Part shown: positions 45,699-54,822 of the stretch, piece by piece
Numbering within the stretch: position 1 is the first letter of the stretch
Layout: every line of letters begins with the position of its first letter
NCBI GenBank assembly: GCA_963848195.1
Contig: CAWKCY010000009.1
Location: 806,001-870,000, forward strand
DNA length: 64,000 nt
Direction: 5' to 3'
From: CAVQBP01 sp963848195
Lineage (GTDB): Bacteria; Bacteroidota; Ignavibacteria; Ignavibacteriales; Ignavibacteriaceae
Made by a program: the position numbers and the translations under genes
Notes under the pieces: generated by a model
What the model was told of the DNA's origin: nothing
The model's input: the letters and a program-made list of their open reading frames with translations, nothing else
The model's database searches: none

Positions 45699-48437
45699 TT
45701 AAAAATCTATTGATGCACCAAGAATGATTTGTCTTGGTGAGGAATAAAAATCAGGTCTGTTAAAAAACTGCTGTAATGTATTTACACCTCGTGGGGCTGA
45801 TTGGGCTCTCGTTAAATCAAGGGTATATCCGGCTCTCCCGGTATCGGTAAATACATCCAGTTCATTTGCTGTATCAAACAAATTATAAACCTTTAGAAAG
45901 ACAGATAAATTAATACCGGTAATGGTGAAATATTTGGTTAAATAAAGATCAACATTAAAATATGTAGGTTTATTAGAGCTATTCTCAAGTCCGGTTCTTT
46001 GATTTTCAAATGAAGGGGTATACGGAAGTCCTGAACCTAGTTTTCCGACTCCGCTTGCTATAAAACTATTTGGATCTCCCAAAGTAAGTGTAAAATTAAG
46101 GGAATGCTTTCTGTCCCAATCGAGGGGCACCAGCACTTTATTCTCCTCAATCGGAGGTGATGATTGAGCTTTGTTAAAGGCTGCATTAGGATCAGAAGCA
46201 CTCCCTTTTGCAACTTGATACGTATAATCTATACTTGCTCCCAATCCGTCCTGAAATCTTTTTTCAAGAGAAAGTGTTACACCGGTAACCGAGCCGTAAT
46301 CCCTATTAACATATTCTGCAAATTTTTTAAAGTTGTTTTTAATATGAATCTCTACACCAAGAAGATTCCGGATATCTTTATAATAGGCTGTAACATTTAC
46401 ACCGAGCTCCGGCGTTAGTTCCTGCTGCAGTCCTAGTTCATACATTACTGTCTGCTGAGGCTTTAAATCTGCATTCCCAATTGCATTTCCTATCAATTCC
46501 GGTAAATCACCGCTTAATGCGATTCTGTAATTGGGATTCTTATATAGAAACTCAAACGGAGGTATCTGGAAAAAATGCCCGTATGATATATGTACCGCTC
46601 CTTTTTCACTAATAGGGTATGAAATCCCCACTCTCGGACTTATTTGCGATTCAGAGGATGCCTTTTTGAAGTATTGTGTAGGAAAAGGGGGTTTAAGATC
46701 ATCAAGCACTGCTATTGAATCGGGATTCAAAAGTACCTGGCCATCAGGCTGAAAATAATCGTATCTAACTCCCACATTTACAATTAAATAATCCAGCTCA
46801 ATCTTATCCTGAATATATGCCGCAAATTGATACGGGTGATTCTTGTAAATATTAAAATCAAAAGAACCCGGGTCCGGAAGATGAGGGATATAACCGTTGG
46901 AAGGTTCAACAAGTACTTCAAAATCAGTATAGTTAAGAGTATGTAATTTTGCCTCAACTCCTGTTTTAATCTCATTAGTATTATTAATCTGATCAGTAAA
47001 ATCTAATTTCCCGGAATATGATTTTGTATTATGATAAAACTGCCAGTTCTCTGTGCCGCCCGTTAAGAATGAATTGCCGCTGACATCTCTCAGCCTTTCC
47101 GGTTTAACATAGCGGGGATCCGGATGCAAACCCGAAATACTGTTTCCTGCATGGAAATTTACTTCATTCCCGGATGCATTTAATAATGGATAAACATATT
47201 GCTGAAAATCAGAATAATAAGCAGAACCAAGCACATCCAGGAAAGCTGCATTGCTGAATACATGTGTATAGCTGATGCTCCCTAAAAAGCTCGTCTGGTA
47301 TTTATTATAGTCTCCATCAGGATTAAGCTTAAATAGATGATCATAATCTTTATAATTATGATCCTGGTATAAGCCCTCTAATACAATCCCCTTTCCCTGA
47401 CCGACTTTAAATGACAGTTTCCCTTGAAGAGTTAATTCCCTCGAATAATTCATCGGGATATTTGAGCTGTCTCCGGTAGAACCAACATACCAATCAGCAG
47501 AATTGTTTGCAGTGAAATCTGAAGAATCGGAAGGATTGAAAATTCTTTTCCCGTATAAATAGCCGTCATCACTTAAATATCTCCCCGAAGCGAAAAACTT
47601 AATGAATTCCGATGTTCCCGGTACAGGACCAGATATATTGCCCTGTAAATTATATGTTCGTGCTGGATGTAACCCGCCCATATATAAATATAGATCACCT
47701 CTCCTGTTTGTTGCGTAATCTCCGGAATATGCAGAAAAACTTCCGTTATAATGATCACCGGCTATTTTTGTAACCTGGTTTACCACTCCGGATAATGCTT
47801 CACCATATTCTGCATTAAATGTTCCTGTGATTACCTGGAGCTCCTGTATGCTGTTCACATCAGCCTGCATTGTCGATTCACCTGAATATACATCATTAAC
47901 GGAAACTCCGTCTATCATATACTTTACTTCTCCAAGCCTCCCCCCTCGAAAATGCCCGTTAACTACTCCTGCCTGAAGGTTAATTACCGATTGCACATCC
48001 TCCACAGGCAGCATCTCTATGTCTTTCCCGCTTACATTTTCCTGTGTTGATGTTAAATCTTTTTGTACAAGTGGCTTGGAAGCAGTAACAACTACATTAT
48101 TTATCTCAATTGCTTCCTCACTCATTTGAAAATCAAGTTTGGTCGTCTGATCTACAGATATATTAACATTGTCAAATGTAACTGCTGCATAACCAACTAA
48201 TGAAGCTTTTATTTTATATGAGCCCGGAGGAATGTTTAATATATAAAAACTCCCGTCTACATCTGTGGCGGAACCCATGGTAGTCCCCAAAAGAATTATA
48301 TTAACCCCTATAAGCGGTTCGCCTGTTTTTTTGTCTGTTACCTTACCTGATATCTTACCTGTTGTACCGGCAAAAAGATTAATTTGAGCTGTAAGAAGAT
48401 ATAAGCTTATAAAAATAATCCGTATAATTTTTATCAT
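45699..48437 (-). CDS. TonB-dependent receptor with carboxypeptidase-regulatory-like N-terminal domain
   Basis: This 912-aa protein has a signal peptide, then a beta-sandwich CarboxypepD_reg-like domain (GKISGKVTDKKTGEPLIGVN to about residue 105), a plug domain (NNVVVTASKP..., YMIDGVSVND, EYGEALSGVVNQVTK) and a 22-strand-type barrel ending RQIILGASIDF. It should be an energy-dependent outer-membrane importer. The N-terminal sandwich is as in SusC, but SusC features downstream and an adjacent SusD are missing. Given the neighbours, beta-mannan oligosaccharides are the likely cargo. Confidence 0.93.
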   Translation of the reverse strand: MIKIIRIIFISLYLLTAQINLFAGTTGKISGKVTDKKTGEPLIGVNIILLGTTMGSATDVDGSFYILNIPPGSYKIKASLVGYAAVTFDNVNISVDQTTKLDFQMSEEAIEINNVVVTASKPLVQKDLTSTQENVSGKDIEMLPVEDVQSVINLQAGVVNGHFRGGRLGEVKYMIDGVSVNDVYSGESTMQADVNSIQELQVITGTFNAEYGEALSGVVNQVTKIAGDHYNGSFSAYSGDYATNRRGDLYLYMGGLHPARTYNLQGNISGPVPGTSEFIKFFASGRYLSDDGYLYGKRIFNPSDSSDFTANNSADWYVGSTGDSSNIPMNYSRELTLQGKLSFKVGQGKGIVLEGLYQDHNYKDYDHLFKLNPDGDYNKYQTSFLGSISYTHVFSNAAFLDVLGSAYYSDFQQYVYPLLNASGNEVNFHAGNSISGLHPDPRYVKPERLRDVSGNSFLTGGTENWQFYHNTKSYSGKLDFTDQINNTNEIKTGVEAKLHTLNYTDFEVLVEPSNGYIPHLPDPGSFDFNIYKNHPYQFAAYIQDKIELDYLIVNVGVRYDYFQPDGQVLLNPDSIAVLDDLKPPFPTQYFKKASSESQISPRVGISYPISEKGAVHISYGHFFQIPPFEFLYKNPNYRIALSGDLPELIGNAIGNADLKPQQTVMYELGLQQELTPELGVNVTAYYKDIRNLLGVEIHIKNNFKKFAEYVNRDYGSVTGVTLSLEKRFQDGLGASIDYTYQVAKGSASDPNAAFNKAQSSPPIEENKVLVPLDWDRKHSLNFTLTLGDPNSFIASGVGKLGSGLPYTPSFENQRTGLENSSNKPTYFNVDLYLTKYFTITGINLSVFLKVYNLFDTANELDVFTDTGRAGYTLDLTRAQSAPRGVNTLQQFFNRPDFYSSPRQIILGASIDF

Positions 48438-48510
48438 ACTTATTTCTTCCTCTCATTAAATAAAAAAATTAAATCCTTCATCTAATACTTTTAATTCATA
48501 TCATCCCAAA

Positions 48511-48534
48511 AGGAGCGGCTTTTTGCCGCCCCTA
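48511..48534 (-). terminator. GC-rich hairpin, possible terminator
   Basis: On the minus strand AGGGGCGGC-AAAAA-GCCGCTCCTTTT forms an 8- to 9-bp stem with one T-G pair and only four T's after it. It lies about 110 bp after the stop of the triple-repeat protein gene and 75 bp before the TonB receptor start, so it could partly uncouple them. It may equally be one more palindromic repeat. Confidence 0.4.
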
Positions 48535-48611
48535 TTTGAGAAGGGATAGAGGAGTTAGTTTCTTGTTTACTTTAGTGCAATTAGCACTCACATTTTCATA
48601 TAATCCTTAAA

Positions 48612-48650
48612 TCCATAATCAGCGAAAATCTGCGAAATCTGCGTCTTTAT
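48612..48650. repeat. Interspersed AATCTGCG/AATCTGTG repeat, copy 3
   Basis: AATCAGCGAAAATCTGCGAA and ATCTGCGTCTTTATTTCAT run up to the stop codon (48647) of the triple-repeat T9SS protein gene on the minus strand. The same sequence type follows three other genes in the window. Confidence 0.7.
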
Positions 48651-51600
48651 TTCATTAAAATCATTTTTTTAGACTGGATCTTACTTCCAGCAACAACTCT
48701 ATAAATATATATTCCGCTAGCTACTTTATTTCCGAAATTATTATCCCCGTTCCAAACCGTATTATAAACACCCGGTTTTTGTTCTGTATTTACTAGTGTC
48801 CTTACCTCTCTTCCAAGTATATCATATATTTTAAGAGAGACAAATGAACCGGTCGGTATTGAATAACTTATCGTCGTAGTTGGGTTAAATGGATTCGGAT
48901 AATTCTGATATACCTCAAACTTAGCAGGAATAACTTCATTGCTGCTGACATCCGTTACGCTTCCGATTTTTTCAACTTCCAGATCATCAAAGTATACTGT
49001 TCCAGTAAACCTCGAATATATATGGATTCTTGTCGAGAATGCTATTGCCTTCGGATCATCGGGTACTGTAACATCCACATAATACTTTGTCCAGTCAAAT
49101 GTTGTTACATTTGGAAATTGAAATACTAGGTCCTGTGCTCCTATTTCATCATATGCCGAATTATTCATATATCCGCTGTGGAATATCGGGGTTAATCCTA
49201 CCGACCAGGTTCCTGGATATTTTGCTGCCGAATCAGGTACAAGATCGCTTGCTTTAACCCAAACACTAATTCTAATTACATCACCTGCTCCAATATTTGT
49301 CAATTTAGAGATATCATGATTATCATTATTTCCGCTTATCTTTAGCATTCCCTGTCCATTTAAAGGATATCTCCTCGTTCCTACCCATGCATCATGAGGT
49401 TCCCTGTCAAACGGCAGTACAAACTTCAATGAATGAGTTCCCGAATAGGCTGCTTCTGATGTTACTACTGTGTTCTCAAATCCATTCGATAGCTGTCCAT
49501 CATTTCCTCCATTCGGCGGAAGCCAGTAATTCCACCTGTCGGTACTCCTACTGATGTGTTCCAATCCTGGCCTGCCCACTGACCGTTTCTGCCTACAAGT
49601 ATAAAATCATCTGCCCAGACTGTCCCTGTCGCATTCTTTCCGGCTACAAACTTTATTACTGTATTCCACGAATCCTTCGGCAGTATTGTCTCACCTGCTG
49701 CATTCGTGTCTGCTGCCCAGCCGGTGCTGCTCGCACTACTCTGGTCTATCGGCAGTTTTGTCTCACCTATCAGCGCTCCTGCACTATCATAAAAACTATA
49801 CGAGATCCACCATCTCTCATCATCATTTGCCGGATTGGTGTTTACATTCTCTGTCTTTACATAGGCACCTATCTTTATGTCTACATCTTTATAATTCTGT
49901 GGTGACCATAAGTCTGTCATGTTTTCAGATATCCAGCTTGCTGAATCTCCTGTGGTTGTCTTTTCTATCTTCAGTGAATGACCAAATGACCTGAATTGGT
50001 CGGTTGCCCAGCTTAAACTGTTCTCGCCAGGATTATTTCCCATTGTCCAGTATGACGGCAAATTCCCTTCAAAACTGCCGACTCCGCTTATCTGCGGTAT
50101 ATCAAGTTTCTCTACACTCAACTCGTCAAAGTATACAGTTCCTGTAAATCTTGAGTATATATGGATTCTTGCCGAGAATGCTGTTGCCTTCGGATCATCA
50201 GGTACTGTTACATCTACATAATACTTCGTCCACCCAAATGATGTTACATTTGGAAATTGAAATACTAAATCTTTTGCACCTATTTCATCATAAGGTGAAT
50301 TATTCATATACCCGCTGTGGAATATTGGTGTTATACCTACCGACCATGTCCCCGGATATTTCGCCGCTGAGTCCGGTACTAAGTCACTGGCTTTTATCCA
50401 AATACTTACTCTTAATACATCTCCAGCTTTTATATTTTGATCTATACTATTCAATGGTGCTCTTCTAGTTCCTACCCATGCATCATGAGGTTCCCTGTCA
50501 AACGGCAGTACAAACTTCAATGAATGAGTTCCCGAATAAGCTGCTTCTGATGTTACTACTGTGTTCTCAAATCCATTCGATAGCTGTCCATCATTTCCTC
50601 CATTCGGCGGAAGCCAGTAATTCCACCCTGTCGGTACTCCTACTGATGTGTTCCAATCCTGGCCTGCCCACTGACCGTTTCTGCCTACAAGTATAAAATC
50701 ATCTGCCCAGACTGTCCCTGTCGCATTCTTTCCGGCTACAAACTTTATTACTGTATTCCACGAATCCTTCGGCAGTATTGTCTCACCTGCTGCATTCGTG
50801 TCTGCTGCCCAGCCGGTGCTGCTCGCACTACTCTGGTCTATCGGCAGTTTTGTCTCACCTATCAGCGCTCCTGCACTATCATAAAAACTATACGAGATCC
50901 ACCATCTCTCATCATCATTTGCCGGATTGGTGTTTACATTCATTGTCTTTACATAGGCACCTATCTTTATGTCTACATCTTTATAATTCTGTGGTGACCA
51001 TAAGTCTGTCATGTTTTCAGATATCCAGCTTGCTGAATCTCCTGTGGTTGTCTTTTCTATCTTCAGTGAATGACCAAATGACCTGAATTGGTCGGTTGCC
51101 CAGCTTAAACTGTTCTCGCCAGGATTATTTCCCATTGTCCAGTATGACGGCAAATTCCCTTCAAAACTGCCAACTCCGCTTATCTGCGGTATATCAAGTT
51201 TCTCTACACTCAACTCGTCAAAGTATACAGTTCCTGTAAATCTTGAGTATATATGGATTCTTGCCGAGAATGCTGTTGCCTTCGGATCATCAGGTACTGT
51301 TACATCTACATAATACTTCGTCCACCCAAATGATGTTACATTTGGAAATTGAAATACTAAATCTTTTGCACCTATTTCATCATAAGGTGAATTATTCATA
51401 TACCCGCTGTGGAATATTGGTGTTATACCTACCGACCATGTCCCCGGATATTTCGCCGCTGAGTCCGGTACTAAGTCACTGGCTTTTATCCAAATACTTA
51501 CTCTTAATACATCTCCAGCTTTTATATTTTGATCTATACTATTCAATGGTGCTCTTCTAGTTCCTACCCATGCATCATGAGGTTCCCTGTCAAACGGCAG

Positions 51601-52359
51601 TACAAACTTCAATGAATGAGTTCCCGAATAAGCTGCTTCTGATGTTACTACTGTGTTCTCAAATCCATTCGATAGCTGTCCATCATTTCCTCCATTCGGC
51701 GGAAGCCAGTAATTCCACCCTGTCGGTACTCCTACTGATGTGTTCCAATCCTGGCCTGCCCACTGACCGTTTCTGCCTACAAGTATAAAATCATCTGCCC
51801 AGACTGTCCCTGTCGCATTCTTTCCGGCTACAAACTTTATTACTGTATTCCACGAATCCTTCGGCAGTATTGTCTCACCTGCTGCATTCGTGTCTGCTGC
51901 CCAGCCGGTGCTGCTCGCACTACTCTGGTCTATCGGCAGTTTTGTCTCACCTATCAGCGCTCCTGCACTATCATAAAAACTATACGAGATCCACCATCTC
52001 TCATCATCATTTGCCGGATTGGTGTTTACATTCATTGTCTTTACATAGGCACCTATCTTTATGTCTACATCTTTATAATTCTGTGGTGACCATAAGTCTG
52101 TCATGTTTTCAGATATCCAGCTTGCTGAATCTCCTGTGGTTGTCTTTTCTATCTTCAGTGAATGACCAAATGACCTGAATTGGTCGGTTGCCCAGCTTAA
52201 ACTGTTCTCGCCAGGATTATTTCCCATTGTCCAGTATGACGGCAAATTCCCTTCAAACCCGCCTGTACTATTAAGCCCCTGTGCGTTAGTTGTTAGTATA
52301 AAGAAAAACGAATAAATCGGAACTAACCACCAATAAAAATGGTTATTTCTTTTTTTCAT
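48647..52359 (-). CDS. T9SS surface protein of three near-identical carbohydrate-binding-like repeats (frameshifted)
   Basis: Start at 52359 with AGGAGG upstream. A signal peptide (LVPIYSFFFILTTNAQG) is followed by three tandem 364-residue repeats, each with two jelly-roll-like modules (SFEGNLPSYWTMGNNPG..., ending GTVWADDFILVG; and GTHSLKFVLPFDRE..., ending GTVYFDELSVEKL). These resemble CBM4/9-type carbohydrate-binding modules. The C-terminal part is a type A sorting domain (NYPNPFNPTTTISYSIP to KKMILMK). The frame breaks in the third repeat: CC at 49535-49536 where the other two copies have CCC. With one base restored the protein is about 1237 aa. As given, it ends at 49465 after 964 residues, without the sorting domain. 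No catalytic motif is seen; a mannan-binding surface role is inferred. Confidence 0.85.
48990..52263. repeat. Three tandem 1092-bp coding repeats
   Basis: Unit 1 is 52263-51172, unit 2 is 51171-50080 and unit 3 is 50079 to about 48990. Units 1 and 2 look almost identical base for base. The first half of unit 3 is equally close (one TENVNT for TMNVNT change and the one-base deletion at 49535). The second half of unit 3 is diverged and carries an insertion (ISGNNDNHDIS). This pattern means recent duplication by unequal crossing-over, and copy number may vary or be mis-assembled. Confidence 0.9.
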
Positions 52360-52403
52360 AAGAGCCTCCTAAATGTTAGTTGATTAAATTTTTACTCAAA
52401 ATT

Positions 52404-53426
52404 TTATTCTCCGGGTAAAACCATATATTTTATTACTGTCTTATCCCTTTCTTTTGAGAATAAAGAATCTAATACGTCACTCCGTAAATGAATAATATAT
52501 GGATTAAGAGCTTCTACATTGATTTGGTTCGAAACTAATAGATCAACAGCAGTCTGAAATGTAAATGGGTTAAGCAAAGAGCTTTTAACACTCAGTTCTT
52601 TATGGAAGAATGACTGAAGATTAAGTGAAATTGCCGCTTTTGGGTCTGCCAGTCCAAAAATTACTATCCTTCCACCCGGCTTAACCAGCTGAAATACGAG
52701 CTCGGCTGCTGACTGATTTCCTACGCATTCAATAACTACGTCTGCACCGCCGGATGTGATGTTATCAAAATCTGATAGAAAATATTTATCAAACGGATTT
52801 AAAGTGTAATCTGCAAGCAGATCTTCTGCTGTTCTATTTTTCTCTTCTATCGGATCTATTGAAATTATCTTTGAAGCACCATGTAATCTCGCCAGTTGAA
52901 TCATTAATAATCCAATTGTTCCCATACCCAAAACTGCAACCGCATCTCCTGCTTTTATGTTTGCCTGATTTATCCCGTGCACACTGCATGATAGAGGTTC
53001 TGCAAATGCGGCATTCTTAATTGAGTAATTATCCGGCAGAAGGTAAGCCTGTTTTTTGGGAACGATCGAATACTCCGCCATTCCCCCATTCATGGTAACT
53101 CCTAGGGCTTTCAGATTCCTGCATAAGTTTATTTTTCCCTCCCTGCAGTATCTGCAGTAACCGCAATAAATATTTGGATCGATTACTACCTTATTTCCGG
53201 TTTTGAACTCCGAAGCATTTTTTCCTGTCTCTACAACTTCCCCGGCATATTCATGCCCTATTATAACTGGAACTTTAGCCGGTGCTTCGCCGTTATATAT
53301 ATGAAAATCTGTTCCGCAAATTCCACAAGCCCCGACTTTTATGATAAGATCATCATAACCTATATTTTGAAGAACTATATCCTCAACTTTTATATTTTTT
53401 ACACCTGCATATAAAGCAGCTTTCAT
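52404..53426 (-). CDS. Zinc-dependent medium-chain dehydrogenase (sorbitol/threonine dehydrogenase type)
   Basis: From ATG 53426 it is 340 aa. The catalytic zinc site is GICGTDFH with GHEYAGEVVE, and the structural zinc site is CGYCRYCREGKINLC. The Rossmann motif AVLGMGTIGLL follows at about residue 170, then SIDPIEEKN for NAD(H) binding (acidic residue after the second strand). It oxidises a sugar, polyol or related alcohol; the exact substrate is unknown. It follows the LacI gene by 17 bp and probably handles a product of the glycan cluster. A start 17 codons upstream would overlap the LacI gene and is rejected. Confidence 0.9.
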   Translation of the reverse strand: MKAALYAGVKNIKVEDIVLQNIGYDDLIIKVGACGICGTDFHIYNGEAPAKVPVIIGHEYAGEVVETGKNASEFKTGNKVVIDPNIYCGYCRYCREGKINLCRNLKALGVTMNGGMAEYSIVPKKQAYLLPDNYSIKNAAFAEPLSCSVHGINQANIKAGDAVAVLGMGTIGLLMIQLARLHGASKIISIDPIEEKNRTAEDLLADYTLNPFDKYFLSDFDNITSGGADVVIECVGNQSAAELVFQLVKPGGRIVIFGLADPKAAISLNLQSFFHKELSVKSSLLNPFTFQTAVDLLVSNQINVEALNPYIIHLRSDVLDSLFSKERDKTVIKYMVLPGE

Positions 53427-53443
53427 ATAAAAAATTTCTATTA

Positions 53444-54490
53444 TTAATTTCTTAATTGTTCGGTCGATTTTCTGCAAATTAATTCAACCGGTACTAAAAC
53501 TTTCTTAATGGTTTTTACATTATTTTTTAGAATCTCTGACATTAGCCGGATTGCTTCTATTCCCATATCCGTTTTTTCAACACCGATTGTACTCAACGGA
53601 GGGTCAAGCGATAAATCCGCTTCAACATTATCAAAACCTATTATGGAAATATCCTCTGGTATTTTTATTTTATTTTCTTTTAAATACTGCATAACTCCGA
53701 TCGCCATAGCATCATTACAAGCAAACACTGCCGTGATTTTTTTATTCTTACCTAATAATTTTTTTGCAGCATTATATCCATTCTCTCTGGCTGGGTTTTC
53801 TTCGTCGGTCACGTAATAATTAGCATCATAATACAGCCCTGCTTCTTCAAGAGCCATTTTGTATCCCTGGAAACGGTCTTTTATACTCGGATGACGAATA
53901 TCCCCCGCTGCGAAACCAATCTCTTTATGCCCTAATTTGACTAAGCACTGGACGGCTTTCTTACCACCAGTAATATTATCTATCAATACTTCCGAATATT
54001 TATTATTCTCGGGATAGTAATCAACAAAGACTAATGGAAGGTTGTATCTCTCAAGGTCGCTGATTAAATCCGAGGGGACTTTTCCGGCTATTATAATCCC
54101 ATCGATATTTCTTTCAAGTACAAATCGGGGAAGTGTGTCGCCTGCCTTGAAATTCGACGGTATTGTCGTTAATAATATGTAATATTCGTTTTCTCTCGCA
54201 GCAAACTCAGTACCTAAAAAGATTCGGGTATAAAAAGGCTCCGAACGGAGAAAGTGGTCCTCTGTTAAAATAAATCCTAAATTTCCTGTTTTCTGGGATA
54301 CTAAACCGCGTGCACTTCTAAAGGGATGGTAATTTAATTCTTCAATGGCTTTGTTAACTTTAAAACGCGTTTCAGGAGAAATTCTCTCATGATTATTAAT
54401 TACTAAAGAGACTGTTGCAGTCGACACATTTGCAGTTTTTGCAACATCTTTTATGGTCGGTACAAATGCTTCAGTAACCCTCTTGCTCAA
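53444..54490 (-). CDS. LacI-family transcriptional regulator
   Basis: This 348-aa protein has the LacI helix-turn-helix at residues 11-35 (PTIKDVAKTANVSTATVSLV) and the hinge helix HPFRSARGL. A periplasmic-binding-protein-like sensor domain follows (NLGFILTEDHF, IIGFDNVEADLSLDPPLSTI). It is the first gene of the minus-strand cluster that ends at about 23.7 kb. Two palindromes of LacI-operator type lie 18 and 92 bp upstream of its start, so it probably represses itself and the cluster until an oligosaccharide is present. Confidence 0.95.
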   Translation of the reverse strand: MSKRVTEAFVPTIKDVAKTANVSTATVSLVINNHERISPETRFKVNKAIEELNYHPFRSARGLVSQKTGNLGFILTEDHFLRSEPFYTRIFLGTEFAARENEYYILLTTIPSNFKAGDTLPRFVLERNIDGIIIAGKVPSDLISDLERYNLPLVFVDYYPENNKYSEVLIDNITGGKKAVQCLVKLGHKEIGFAAGDIRHPSIKDRFQGYKMALEEAGLYYDANYYVTDEENPARENGYNAAKKLLGKNKKITAVFACNDAMAIGVMQYLKENKIKIPEDISIIGFDNVEADLSLDPPLSTIGVEKTDMGIEAIRLMSEILKNNVKTIKKVLVPVELICRKSTEQLRN

Positions 54491-54507
54491 AATACTCTTT
54501 GTTTTAG

Positions 54508-54519
54508 TTAAACGTTTAA
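54508..54519. promoter_or_regulatory. LacI-type operator 1
   Basis: TTAAACGTTTAA is a perfect 12-bp palindrome centred on CG, as in LacI-family operators. It lies 18 bp upstream of the LacI gene start. Its centre is 74 bp (about seven helical turns) from operator 2. Confidence 0.65.
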
Positions 54520-54581
54520 TCTAAATTAAGTTTTTATTTTTAAATAATCAATACTCTTTTAGCTTTATCAAACTAAAAAAG

Positions 54582-54593
54582 TTAAACGCTTAA
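54582..54593. promoter_or_regulatory. LacI-type operator 2
   Basis: TTAAACGCTTAA matches operator 1 at 11 of 12 positions and shares the flanking base G on the left. Two in-phase sites would allow looping. The rest of 54491-54822 holds no gene: it is AT-rich, with a CCCTcGGCT/AGCCaAGGG hairpin (54735-54754) and ACCC/GGGT followed by GACATTATT (54768-54787), the same layout as the palindromes at 26.5 kb. Confidence 0.6.
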
Positions 54594-54822
54594 TTTATTT
54601 TTACTTACTTTAACTAAAATAAGACTATATTATTCTATTTTTCGGGCATTATAATCTCCCCCTTGATGCAAAACAAGTCCTGTAATTTTTCCCCCATCAT
54701 TAAAATTAAAATCAACAGATGCATCTATCTATTGCCCTCGGCTTCAGCCAAGGGAGTAGTGATCTAAACCCTTGAGTGGGTGACATTATTGTAGATATAT
54801 TGAATATATGTGGTACCAAAAC

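Noticed and set aside
45699..48437. TonB receptor as a true SusC
   Set aside because: No SusD gene follows and the downstream SusC features are not evident, so only the general TonB receptor call is made.
49686..52178. Plus-strand open frames recurring at 1092-bp intervals
   Set aside because: They are shadows of the repeated minus-strand coding sequence, with Leu/His/Ser-rich products and no starts of their own.
54735..54754. Hairpin after the BNR-type T9SS protein gene as a terminator
   Set aside because: No T-run on the minus strand; more likely another palindromic repeat.
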